Position numbers and translations under genes: made by a program
Assembly (NCBI GenBank): GCA_002688265.1
Contig: NZCK01000022.1
Location: 1-53,654, forward strand
DNA length: 53,654 nucleotides
Direction of reading: 5' to 3'
From: an archaeon
Lineage (GTDB): Archaea; Nanobdellota; Nanobdellia; Woesearchaeales; GW2011-AR9
Notes under the pieces: model-generated
Database searches by the model: none
What the model saw: only the letters and a program-made list of their open reading frames with translations
What the model was told of the DNA's origin: nothing
In this document: positions 7,893 to 16,641 of the stretch, piece by piece
Layout of the letters: every line of letters begins with the position of its first letter
Numbering within the stretch: position 1 is the first letter of the stretch

Positions 7893-9253
7893 TCACTAAG
7901 TAATTCAGGCATTGGCAGAGAGCCAGTTTTTTCTGCAAAAATATTTTTCTTTTTTGTTTTAGTTTTTGTTTTAGTTTTTTTTGTTTTCTTTACAGAATTT
8001 TTCTTCTTTGCCTTACTATCTCTTCCAGATAAAGTTTGCTTGGCTTTTTTTATCCTTTCAGTTGCAACCTTGGTTGTTTTTTTACTAGTTTTTTTAACAG
8101 ATTTCAATTCACCCTTAACCCCTTTAAAATCTACTCCAAACTTTAACCTTCTAACAAGCGCATTCATCACCTGCTCTTTAAACACTAACCCCTCAACCTT
8201 AGGACTCTCCACTGTTTTCTTTACCGATAAAACATTAGATCCACTAGATAAAAATTTCTTAAACGCAACATAAGCAGATTGATCTGGTGTTAAAGTACCC
8301 AATTGCCTTAGAGGCACAGAAACATCTTTGATTTTTAATCTAGACAAATTATCGCCACGCATAACTTTAATAGTAGTTAAATCTAAAATTGCAAACGGTT
8401 CTCTGCCTTTCTTTACTAGAAAAGTTTTGTGTTTACTTGAAATTTTATCCTGCAAAAATTGTTTCAGATTTGTTTCACCCTTGACCATAACGCTGGTTTT
8501 AGCCTTCTCTTGAAACTGCGAAACTTTCCACTTACTTAAGACATCATAGAAAATTACTTGCTCATAACTTAAACCCGCTATAAAATGTAAAAATAAACCG
8601 ATAAAAATAAACCACAACCCCCCATAAGAACCCATTATAATTTGTCCGATTCCTACAAAAATCAAAAAGATGGCGAAAGCTTTGCCCCCCCAAGAAGCTA
8701 TCTTAGTTGCTTTTCTCAAATTTTTAGTAAAGTGATGTAAAATTGCTCTTAGTGCTCTACCACCATCGAGAGGATAACCTGGAACCATATTAAAAATTCC
8801 AAGTACCATGTTGAGTTGGAAAAGATAGTAAGCAATTGCGTTAGGAATTAAATAATCAGTTGTGTAAGTAAAAATTAGTGCAAAAACTCCAGCTAAGAAA
8901 AACGAAAAGAGAGGCCCTGCTATAGCCATTAAAAACTCATCCATAGGTTTCATATCTTCTGACTCAATGTCAGCAACCCCTCCAAAGAAAAAAAGTGTAA
9001 TAGAGTGAACATGAATCCCTTTTTTCCGAGCTACAAAAGAGTGAGATAATTCATGAAGAAGAACTGATACGAATAAAAGCAAGGAGGACAGAACACCTAC
9101 AATCCAATGTTGGGTTGTAGTAAATTCAGGATAATAAATTGGAAAAAATTGAGTTGCTAAAATCCAGGACAAAAGAATTACAATAATCCACCAAGACAAA
9201 TGTAGTTTGATGTCAATTCCAAAGAATCTGCCAACCCTTGTATCTCCTCTCAT
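7889..9253 (-). CDS. Site-2 protease family metalloprotease (M50)
   Basis: A polytopic intramembrane zinc protease. HELSH at residues 67-71 gives two zinc ligands and the catalytic glutamate, and NMVPGYPLDGGRALRA gives the third ligand (D163). About six membrane segments lie between residues 20 and 220. The region 240-360 resembles degenerate CBS-type modules, as in other archaeal S2P proteins. The tail is strongly basic, with a (KT)n stretch encoded by a (GTTTTAGTTTTT)-like repeat near 7955-7990. Family members cleave membrane-bound regulators. A TATA element near 9277-9286 supports the ATG. Membrane-bound HTH proteins such as the one at 28197 would be plausible substrates, but this is speculation. 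Confidence 0.9.
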   Translation of the reverse strand: MRGDTRVGRFFGIDIKLHLSWWIIVILLSWILATQFFPIYYPEFTTTQHWIVGVLSSLLLFVSVLLHELSHSFVARKKGIHVHSITLFFFGGVADIESEDMKPMDEFLMAIAGPLFSFFLAGVFALIFTYTTDYLIPNAIAYYLFQLNMVLGIFNMVPGYPLDGGRALRAILHHFTKNLRKATKIASWGGKAFAIFLIFVGIGQIIMGSYGGLWFIFIGLFLHFIAGLSYEQVIFYDVLSKWKVSQFQEKAKTSVMVKGETNLKQFLQDKISSKHKTFLVKKGREPFAILDLTTIKVMRGDNLSRLKIKDVSVPLRQLGTLTPDQSAYVAFKKFLSSGSNVLSVKKTVESPKVEGLVFKEQVMNALVRRLKFGVDFKGVKGELKSVKKTSKKTTKVATERIKKAKQTLSGRDSKAKKKNSVKKTKKTKTKTKTKKKNIFAEKTGSLPMPELLSD

Positions 9254-9302
9254 CTAAGACAAATAACTGTTTTAAGGTATTTAAGGGTTTGGATGAATGA
9301 AG

Positions 9303-9428
9303 TCAATAAAGTTGAAGATTTTGAATGCTTTCTCCAAGTTTTTTAAGTTGTGTTTCTATATTAGTTATTTCAGGTCCCAACTCTTTTAGAAATTTATTTA
9401 CTTCTTCATTATTTTTTGATCTTACCAT
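9303..9428 (-). CDS. Small protein, 41 aa, coupled to the upstream membrane protein
   Basis: The ORF starts with ATG at 9428, one base after the TAA of the 107-residue gene, and ends with TGA at 9303. The predicted peptide begins MVRSKNNEEVNKFLKELG and has a regular amphipathic heptad pattern (I, L, L, I, L), suggesting a coiled coil. Coupled placement and clean codon use support it, but nothing recognisable confirms it. Confidence 0.45.
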   Translation of the reverse strand: MVRSKNNEEVNKFLKELGPEITNIETQLKKLGESIQNLQLY

Positions 9429-9429
9429 T

Positions 9430-9753
9430 TTAATTACCTATCATTCCAATAAATTTTCTCTGTTTTTCCATAATTTTTGTTACAGCATTATAAATTTGAA
9501 AATAAAGAACTTTTGCTTTTTTCTTTTCTAATTCAAACTTCTTCTTTTGTTTATGTAATATTATCTCATAACCAATGTGATATATTGCAGGTAAAGTTAT
9601 GATCTGTAGGAAGATAAACAATTCTTGATATTTAGGCCAAACGTAAACTAATGAACCTAAACTAATGGAATAACATAAACTTTGAAGCATTAATCTTAGC
9701 TTCTGTTTAAACATGATAAATAATAGTTTATTAATTATATAAAAGTTGGGCAT
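9430..9753 (-). CDS. Small membrane protein with coiled-coil tail
   Basis: The product is up to 107 residues. Two hydrophobic helices (about residues 20-40 and 45-65) are followed by a lysine/glutamate-rich helix (HKQKKKFELEKKKAK) and an amphipathic end. The start could be the Met at 9753 or the one at 9714 (94 residues); neither has a clear ribosome site. It is followed at one base by a 41-residue ORF, and the two may form a small membrane complex. Function is unknown. Confidence 0.5.
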   Translation of the reverse strand: MPNFYIINKLLFIMFKQKLRLMLQSLCYSISLGSLVYVWPKYQELFIFLQIITLPAIYHIGYEIILHKQKKKFELEKKKAKVLYFQIYNAVTKIMEKQRKFIGMIGN

Positions 9754-9796
9754 TTACCATATTTACTTTGGAATTCTTCAACACAATATTAGAAAT

Positions 9797-10573
9797 TTAA
9801 AATCTTTGAATTTGGTCTTCCAAAACAGTAGTCCCTTTACTGATTGCATCAATGAAACTATATGGAACTAATAATTGCGGTGTTAATACAATACGGTGAA
9901 GAATTAACTGCTCCCTTAACTGATGACGATAATCTTCATCTAAAAAATCAAACTCAATTAAAGTGTCTAAACGCAGTGAAGTTAGATCATTTGTTGCTAA
10001 CATCTGAACTGTACGATAATTAGAACTTGGATCAATAAGTGCAGCAGTAAACTCTTCTGTATGCACAGCAATATCTTCACAGCAGTCATCATAAGCAGCT
10101 GACACATCACTTGAAGGAGTAAAATCACCAGTATAACCCATCTTTGGATCAAGCACAACTGTCCCTAAATCATCACCTAATTTACCAGGAAGCTTACGAA
10201 TTTGACGACAAAGTTGAAGCAATGCCACTTCTTCAGCAACACGCATACCATTTGATATAGTAATAAATCTATCACATGAAGCAACATTAGTTGAACCTTC
10301 TGAAACCTCGTTACGTAATCTTCTTGAAACTGCGTCTGATGTTTCATGAGAATCAGATCCATAACTAAAAGCAGCATAAGGATCCACCATCCCATAATCA
10401 GCAGCCATTTCCCAATCATTATGACTTACTTCAGATAAATCATCTCCAAATATATTCATCCATTTTGCAGATAAACAATCATCCAAAAGTTCATGTCTGT
10501 TATGAGCAAATTCATGAACTAAGGCAGCAAAACCACTAGAAAAAGGATCACTTACTCTAATTCTACTTGCCAT
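9797..10573 (-). CDS. Orphan zincin-like protein (HExxH)
   Basis: Near the N-terminus LVHEFAHNRHELLDD supplies an HExxH zinc motif. About 35 residues later WEMAADYG supplies an ExxAD segment like the third-ligand motif of gluzincins such as M48. The remaining 190 residues match nothing I know and have no membrane segment, so the protein looks cytosolic (258 residues). The TATA element (10625-10634) predicts a leader of about 30 nt, with AAGTGA upstream of the ATG. A peptidase role is inferred from the motifs alone. Confidence 0.5.
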   Translation of the reverse strand: MASRIRVSDPFSSGFAALVHEFAHNRHELLDDCLSAKWMNIFGDDLSEVSHNDWEMAADYGMVDPYAAFSYGSDSHETSDAVSRRLRNEVSEGSTNVASCDRFITISNGMRVAEEVALLQLCRQIRKLPGKLGDDLGTVVLDPKMGYTGDFTPSSDVSAAYDDCCEDIAVHTEEFTAALIDPSSNYRTVQMLATNDLTSLRLDTLIEFDFLDEDYRHQLREQLILHRIVLTPQLLVPYSFIDAISKGTTVLEDQIQRF

Positions 10574-10702
10574 TTGATATTCACTTATTTACATTTGTTC
10601 TTTGTTACTTCCTCTAGGTAGTAGTTTATAAAGTTTTGCTAAAATCTGACTAAGAAACTCCAACATAAAAAAACTTAAAAGCCTTGTTTTCTATTAAGCT
10701 AT

Positions 10703-13186
10703 ATGGTCAGCATATTAGAAATTCCAGATGAAAAACTCACTCCAGGAATGAGGCAATACAAAGAAGCCAAATTAGAGAACCCAGACTGTGTGATTCTACT
10801 GCGCATGGGAGATTTCTATGAGATGTTCTACGAAGATGCAGAAACCTGCGCAAGAGATTTAGAGATCACTCTGACAGCTAGAGGTAAAGGAGAAAAACGA
10901 GCACCATTAGCAGGCATCCCCTACCATGCACTAGAACCATACTTGGGAAAGTTGGTAAAAAAAGGACACAAGGTAGCTATCATCGAACAACTAGAAGACC
11001 CAAAACAAGCAAAAGGTCTGGTGAAAAGAGGCTGTGTGCGTATTGTAACACCAGGAACATTAATTGAATCAACGTTACTAGAGGCTTCTGAAAATAATTA
11101 CCTAAGTTCATTTGTGCGCAACGCGAAGGGATTTTTTTACTGCTTTGCAGACCTTAGTACAGGAGAATTATTGCTTGGAGAAAGTTCTGATGCCCAAGAA
11201 TTACTCAGCGAACTTACGCGAAGAGGGAGTTGCGAAGTAGTGCTTCCTGAAAGTTTATTGGTAGATGTGGAACTGGTGCAACAAATTCGCGATGCTAGAA
11301 TTTTTGTAAGTAGTTATGATGACTTTTTTTTTAGACGCAAACAAGCTGAAAAAATATTGGCTAGGCAGTTCGGAAATAAATATTTGGAGCAAAATGATTT
11401 AGATACTAGCAGTCCTGTATGGTGCGCAGCAGGCGCCATGATTCAATACCTGGAAGCCACACAAAAAAAAGAATTAAAACATTTTACTAAAATTTCTCGA
11501 TTAAGTAATTCTACAATTATGCATTTGGATCGCCAAACTTTACGCAACTTAGAATTAGTTGTGAACTCACAAGGAGAGAAAGGAAAAGGAAGCCTACTTG
11601 AAGTCTTAGACAAAACCGTAAGTTCTGCTGGATCGCGTAAATTAAAAAGAATGCTCAAAGAACCGCTTTTAGTAAAAGAAAAGATTGAAGCAAGATTAGA
11701 TGCTGTTGAAGAATTAGCTAGTAACCCATTACTTAGAGACCAATTGCAAGAATTATTGAAAACCGTTTATGATCTAAAACGATTGATTGGAAGAGTTAGT
11801 TACGGAAACGCTAGTCCAAAAGATTTGATTGCACTAAAAATAAGTTTTGCAACTTTACCAATAATTGTAAGAAGACTAAAACCAGTAACTGCAAAACTTC
11901 TACAAAAATTAAGAGATATAGACATTTTTGAAGAGTTACAATCAGAATTGTGTGTTGCTCTAAAAGAAGAACCAAACACCCACATTCGGGAAGGTGGAGT
12001 AATAGCCTTTGGTTACAACAAAGAATTGGATGAATTAATGGACCTCTCTAAAGATTCTAAACAATACTTACATGAATTATTGGAAAAAGAAAAAACTGCA
12101 ACAGGAATTGCTAACTTACGCGTTTCTTACAATCGAGTCTTTGGTTACTTTTTAGAAGTTAGCAAAAGAAATGCCAGTAAAGTTCCTAGCCACTACATGC
12201 GAAAACAAACTACAGCAAATAATGAGCGTTATATCACTGAAGAATTGAAAATTTTGGAAGAAAAAATTTTGGGAGCTCAAGAAAAAATGCTGGCAATAGA
12301 ATATCAGTTGTACATTCAGTTAATGGCAAAATGTGCAAAACAAACTGTAGAAATTCAAACTGTGGCTGATAACTTGGCGTTGCTTGATGTTTTATGTGCA
12401 CTAGCTGAAGTGGCCAGCGTACACTCTTATGTACGACCTAATTTTGTGGAAGGAGATGTTTTAGAAATAGTTGAAGGAAGACATCCAGTTGTTGAACAAT
12501 TGCAAGATGATTTTATTCCCAACACAGTTACGATGAGTAATGGAGAGATGATGATCATTACTGGACCAAATACATCAGGAAAATCGACAGTGATGAGACA
12601 AACTGCGCTGATTGTTTTAATGGCGCAGATGGGTTCCTTTGTTCCAGCAAGTAAAGTTAATTTGTCAATTTGTGATAGAATTTTTACCCGAGTTGGAGCG
12701 CAAGATGATTTGTCTTCGGGGCAATCTACTTTTATGGTAGAAATGCTGGAGACCGCCACCATATTGAAGTATGCAACACCTCAAAGTTTGATCTTACTTG
12801 ATGAAGTAGGTAGAGGCACTTCCACATTTGATGGAGTAGCTATTGCATGGAGCTGCGCAGAATATATCTACAACAAAATTCACGCGAAGACGATGTTCGC
12901 AACACACTACCATGTATTGAATAAACTCGCAGAACAGTTTGAAAATGTGCACAATTATAACGTAGCTGTTAAAGAAGTAGGAAATGAAGTTGTATTCTTA
13001 AGAAAGTTAGTTTCGGGAGGGACCGATCAAAGTCATGGAATCCATGTGGCACGCATGGCAGGAGTTCCAAGAGATGTTGTAGTTAGAGCGCAAGATATTC
13101 AAAATAAATTGCGCAGCGAAGATGAGATGATGCGTAAAGTAAAAGCTAAGAAAGTTCGCGAACAATTAGATCTGAGTGGATTTTGA
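10703..13186 (+). CDS. mutS: DNA mismatch repair ATPase MutS
   Basis: A full-length bacterial-type MutS of 827 residues. The mismatch-reading F-x-E motif is F38-Y-E40 within MGDFYEMFY. The core and clamp follow, then the ABC-type ATPase: Walker A GPNTSGKST (621-629), Walker B LLDEVGRGTS (D700/E701) and the ATHYH signature. It recognises mismatches and recruits MutL, which is encoded at 48786. MutS1/MutL pairs are rare in archaea and usually explained by transfer from bacteria. A TATA-like CTTAAAAG is about 26 nt before the ATG. Confidence 0.97.
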   Translation: MVSILEIPDEKLTPGMRQYKEAKLENPDCVILLRMGDFYEMFYEDAETCARDLEITLTARGKGEKRAPLAGIPYHALEPYLGKLVKKGHKVAIIEQLEDPKQAKGLVKRGCVRIVTPGTLIESTLLEASENNYLSSFVRNAKGFFYCFADLSTGELLLGESSDAQELLSELTRRGSCEVVLPESLLVDVELVQQIRDARIFVSSYDDFFFRRKQAEKILARQFGNKYLEQNDLDTSSPVWCAAGAMIQYLEATQKKELKHFTKISRLSNSTIMHLDRQTLRNLELVVNSQGEKGKGSLLEVLDKTVSSAGSRKLKRMLKEPLLVKEKIEARLDAVEELASNPLLRDQLQELLKTVYDLKRLIGRVSYGNASPKDLIALKISFATLPIIVRRLKPVTAKLLQKLRDIDIFEELQSELCVALKEEPNTHIREGGVIAFGYNKELDELMDLSKDSKQYLHELLEKEKTATGIANLRVSYNRVFGYFLEVSKRNASKVPSHYMRKQTTANNERYITEELKILEEKILGAQEKMLAIEYQLYIQLMAKCAKQTVEIQTVADNLALLDVLCALAEVASVHSYVRPNFVEGDVLEIVEGRHPVVEQLQDDFIPNTVTMSNGEMMIITGPNTSGKSTVMRQTALIVLMAQMGSFVPASKVNLSICDRIFTRVGAQDDLSSGQSTFMVEMLETATILKYATPQSLILLDEVGRGTSTFDGVAIAWSCAEYIYNKIHAKTMFATHYHVLNKLAEQFENVHNYNVAVKEVGNEVVFLRKLVSGGTDQSHGIHVARMAGVPRDVVVRAQDIQNKLRSEDEMMRKVKAKKVREQLDLSGF

Positions 13187-13247
13187 TTGAATTGCAGATT
13201 TCTTGATTACTAAACATTTAAGTAAATAACTATGTTCTCTTAGATAA

Positions 13248-14186
13248 ATGGATTATAGAAAAATAAAAAAGATTAGTTTTATTTTATTGCTATGTTGTAT
13301 GTTCTTATTAGTTTCCTTAGTTTCTTGCTCTACAGAATCAGTATCAACTTTAGAAGAATGTGACCTAAATGGAGATGGGGTTTTAAATCCAGCAGAACAG
13401 AATAATTGTGTTGGAACAGAAGAAAAAACAGAAGACTTAGATACTGAATTACAAGAAGTAATGTCAGAAAATATTATAGCACACATTGGTGTGCACCTAG
13501 AAACCAGTGGTGACCCAATGTCTCTTGAATATCAAGAAACATACTGGGAAGACGTGCAAGATCTAGTTGCCCTAGCTGATTTGTATAATTTCAAATTAAG
13601 TCTGAAAATGACTGCCCAATGGGGGGAGTATATATCTTTGGATGAAGAAAGGTTGGCTTTGTTGCAAGAATGGCAAATGAATGGACACTCTGTGGGGTGG
13701 CATCACCATGGAGTTAGTCATGGGAATTGGGATGGATACACTAACGATGAAAGTTATATGAATAATGAAGACTATATCGGAGACATTGATTTAATGATGG
13801 ATACAATTCGTCCAGTAACCCTTTCTGGAACTTTGTTAGTCGGAGGAGGGACAGACGAAGAAACTGATTGGCCAGAAGAGACTATTTATGAAACAGAAGG
13901 TTACCCAAGTGAAAGTTGTTGCTTAATTAGTAGCGTTGAAGAAAGTGATGTTTCTGGTGTTAGTCAGTTACTAGTAAACGGATATGCAACTGATAAAACT
14001 GGAGCTGCTTCTATTGAAGAAATTGAAGAAGCTTTGTTGACAGTTGATGTTAATGGTGGAGAGTATATTGGAATTACTTTAACAGATATTGGTTTTAGTA
14101 ATCATGAAGGTGAGATAACAGAAATGTTTGATCTGTTGCAATCATATGAAGTAACTGTTGTTACCGTAGAAGAAATCTTAGGTTGA
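13248..14186 (+). CDS. Lipoprotein with EF-hand loop and NodB-like domain
   Basis: A signal peptide ends in the lipobox LVSC (Cys27), followed by STES. Next is a perfect EF-hand/dockerin-type calcium loop, DLNGDGVLNPAE. The C-terminal 230 residues look like a divergent polysaccharide-deacetylase (NodB, CE4) barrel. A strand-helix pattern leads to MNGHSVGWHHHGVSH, which contains the HxxxH metal motif; the usual DD of motif 1 is not obvious. It should be anchored outside the cell membrane. The two convergent genes downstream encode similar lipoproteins, and all three carry SCSTE after the lipobox. Substrate and activity are unproven. Confidence 0.6.
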   Translation: MDYRKIKKISFILLLCCMFLLVSLVSCSTESVSTLEECDLNGDGVLNPAEQNNCVGTEEKTEDLDTELQEVMSENIIAHIGVHLETSGDPMSLEYQETYWEDVQDLVALADLYNFKLSLKMTAQWGEYISLDEERLALLQEWQMNGHSVGWHHHGVSHGNWDGYTNDESYMNNEDYIGDIDLMMDTIRPVTLSGTLLVGGGTDEETDWPEETIYETEGYPSESCCLISSVEESDVSGVSQLLVNGYATDKTGAASIEEIEEALLTVDVNGGEYIGITLTDIGFSNHEGEITEMFDLLQSYEVTVVTVEEILG

Positions 14187-14211
14187 AAAATAATTAGAGC
14201 AATCCTTTAAT

Positions 14212-15303
14212 CTAAGAAGTCTCTACTTCTTCACCTAACCACTCAAGAATGTCTTTGTTGCTAATAGCATAGTATTCATCATCGTGTTCAGCAACATACT
14301 GCACAGTTGTCTCATACCAATCCCACATACCTGTTGTGTAACTGTTGTCACGCATTTCAATTATCTCTGCAGGTAAATCAATTAAGTATGGTGGATCTAA
14401 TGGACCTTGTTTATTCTCATAATCTTCCCAAAAAGCTGGAGCAAAAGAAGTACCAACAGTGTAATAATTGTTCTCATGCATTTTCATATTGATAAACAAA
14501 CCTTCTTCTTCAGTGTAAGCTCCTTCATCAATAAATGATTGAATCACTTCACCAGGAGTTTCACCATCTCTGATGTAACGCATAACTTCTTCATACCACT
14601 TAATCTCAACATGCTCTGGCCTCAAATATAAACCATTTTCAGTCTCACCCAAAATAGCATCTCTTCCATGCACTATGTATAACTTCGCTCCCTTCTCTTT
14701 GTAAACTTGCGCCATAGTCTCAGCTGTTCTTCCGGTAGCACTAAAACCTAAAGCAATCGGAGCGTAACCAAGTGTGTCTTTGATTAATTGATAGCCACCT
14801 GCTTCGTCTTCCAAGTATAATCCAGTTTCTAAATCTAATCTGTGTTCTTCAATATCTAGAATTGTTTGATATATCTCTTGATCAGACATTTCTTCTAATC
14901 CATAATTGTCAAAACCATTGTAAGCGGGATGTGGTGCACGGATATGATAATTAATTGTAACATATTCACTTGTCTTTAAACGTTCAATTAACTCCGGTGC
15001 TTGCTCTAAATAAACTTGAAATGTTTGATCGTTAAGATAAATATCAACAGGGATTTGATATTCTTCATGAATTTCAATAGTTCGAGTTACTGAATCAATA
15101 CTACGCTCGGGAAAAACCCAATCGTGAACGTTCAGAGTAAATTGTGTGAAATGTCTGCCGTTGGCGTCTGGTATAGTAATTGTTTCGCTTGAAGATTCTG
15201 GTTTTGGTGGAAGATTTGCTTCTTCTGTGCTACAAGATATTAGAAAAAGAGAAATAGTAATTAGTAAAAAGAAAAAAAGAAAAAATTGTTTCTTATCTGC
15301 CAT
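14212..15303 (-). CDS. Lipoprotein with NodB-like deacetylase fold
   Basis: The signal peptide ends with LFLISC followed by STEE. The 340-residue exported part has the (beta/alpha) pattern of NodB-type deacetylases. INYHIRAPHPAYNGFDNYG carries two histidines in the place of the metal-binding H-x(n)-H motif, and LGYAPIALGFSATGRTAETMAQVYKEKG-like helix-strand units follow (quoted in part). It begins at the base after the stop of the upstream lipoprotein gene (TAAATG), so the two are one coupled operon. The likely role is modification of surface or environmental glycans. I cannot tell an active enzyme from a binding protein. Confidence 0.6.
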   Translation of the reverse strand: MADKKQFFLFFFLLITISLFLISCSTEEANLPPKPESSSETITIPDANGRHFTQFTLNVHDWVFPERSIDSVTRTIEIHEEYQIPVDIYLNDQTFQVYLEQAPELIERLKTSEYVTINYHIRAPHPAYNGFDNYGLEEMSDQEIYQTILDIEEHRLDLETGLYLEDEAGGYQLIKDTLGYAPIALGFSATGRTAETMAQVYKEKGAKLYIVHGRDAILGETENGLYLRPEHVEIKWYEEVMRYIRDGETPGEVIQSFIDEGAYTEEEGLFINMKMHENNYYTVGTSFAPAFWEDYENKQGPLDPPYLIDLPAEIIEMRDNSYTTGMWDWYETTVQYVAEHDDEYYAISNKDILEWLGEEVETS

Positions 15304-16530
15304 TTAATTATTCCTCATCTCTAAATCACAACTAGTAATCGCTTGATTTATTACATCTTCATAAATGCTAAACTGACTGAGAGGCAAGATATTTGGTTCT
15401 GAGTTGTAATCATTTTCCCATACCTCTTCAGCTTCTTGAAAAGTAACGTAAACAATAGATCCATCGCTGTGGTATTGTTCTAACTCTGAGAGGATTTCAG
15501 TTAAGCCTGCTACTGTATCAGTAACTGAACCATCGGAATCCAAAAGTGCCTCTTGATCCCTTACATGAATTGAAGCTGTGTACATTTTTCCACTTGGCAC
15601 TTGTCCAGTTTGAATCATCTGAACTAATTCTTTAATGTACTCTCCTTTCTCTGCGTAAACGTAGGCACCACTGCTTTGGTGATTACCTAAATTGGAGCGA
15701 TCGTGAGGATAACCTTGACCAATGTAAACTAAGTCGTTGCCTTCACTATGTTGATAGAATAATTCACTATTCCCTGCACGCCAAATGCCACTACTAAAAT
15801 CATCATACCAATGACCTCCCATTCCTGGATCACTAAGAATTGTTGGCTCCCAAGAAACATCATAATTATCACCATAAATCTTACCATCACTTTCTAAATA
15901 AAGAGCTTCATACCAATCTTTCACAGAAAATTCTCCTTCTAATTCTCCTTCCTTCTTACATTCAAAAGCTCGAACTCCCCCAACTACAGTTGAAGCTTGT
16001 ACTCCTTGATCAGAAATTAGTTTAGCAATGTCAGCCATGTTATACTTGTGAGTATGAGGGTCGATACTAAAACCTAAATCCTCTGAAAAGTATTGAAGTA
16101 TGGCTTTATTGTTTGTTGTTGATTGATCAATTTCAGATTCATATTCATTCATGGCTTCCATTACAACATAATCAGTTTGCCAGTTTAATTTTGCTCCATA
16201 TTCATAGATAAGGTTTGCTTTCTCAACTAAGTTTTCTCGATAATTTTGGTAATTAGCTTTTGTCCCAACAATTATATCCCAACTATCTTCATTATGAAAA
16301 TAAATTGAAACATAAACTGGCGTTATGCCATCATAAGTGTAAGTTCCTCCTGCTGCTTTCTTTGTTACATAAGATTCATCAATTTGAGGAAATTCAGAAA
16401 ATTCGGTTGTGTCTGGAAGCTCAGGAGGATCTACATCTGGACCCTCTGTACTACAGGAAATTACTAGTAATAAGGTGATAATTATTAAGAAACTTGTTGG
16501 AAGAATTTTGTTTTTTTGAATTACCATCAT
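15304..16530 (-). CDS. Lipoprotein with NodB-like fold, first gene of operon
   Basis: The protein has 408 residues with signal peptide and lipobox LLVISC followed by STEG. Its ectodomain contains FSIDPHTHKYNMADIAKL, an HxH in a position like the metal site of NodB/PIG-L-type barrels, and later YIGQGYPHDRS and IHVRDQE. The pattern suggests a divergent carbohydrate-esterase or glycosidase barrel. The start follows a short leader with GGTG eight bases before the ATG and a TATA-like element near 16562-16571. It is translationally coupled to the lipoprotein gene at 15303. Confidence 0.55.
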   Translation of the reverse strand: MMVIQKNKILPTSFLIIITLLLVISCSTEGPDVDPPELPDTTEFSEFPQIDESYVTKKAAGGTYTYDGITPVYVSIYFHNEDSWDIIVGTKANYQNYRENLVEKANLIYEYGAKLNWQTDYVVMEAMNEYESEIDQSTTNNKAILQYFSEDLGFSIDPHTHKYNMADIAKLISDQGVQASTVVGGVRAFECKKEGELEGEFSVKDWYEALYLESDGKIYGDNYDVSWEPTILSDPGMGGHWYDDFSSGIWRAGNSELFYQHSEGNDLVYIGQGYPHDRSNLGNHQSSGAYVYAEKGEYIKELVQMIQTGQVPSGKMYTASIHVRDQEALLDSDGSVTDTVAGLTEILSELEQYHSDGSIVYVTFQEAEEVWENDYNSEPNILPLSQFSIYEDVINQAITSCDLEMRNN

Positions 16531-16611
16531 TTAAACACCAGAACTTGGAAATTAGAGCTTGAATAAAAGAGTTGTGTTTTGAGGAGGATTTTTAAGAGAA
16601 ATGTGTAAAAA

Positions 16612-16619
16612 CTTATAAA
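16612..16619 (+). promoter_or_regulatory. TATA element deciding the start at 16642
   Basis: CTTATAAA is centred 26 nt before ATG 16642. The ATG at 16624 would lie upstream of the expected transcription start. Confidence 0.6.
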
Positions 16620-16641
16620 GTATATGCTTTATTTTGAATTT

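Noticed and set aside
7950-7995. GTTTTAGTTTTT-like repeat as a CRISPR-type or regulatory repeat
   Set aside because: It is in frame and encodes the (KT)n tail of the site-2 protease. No spacer-repeat arrangement exists anywhere in the window.
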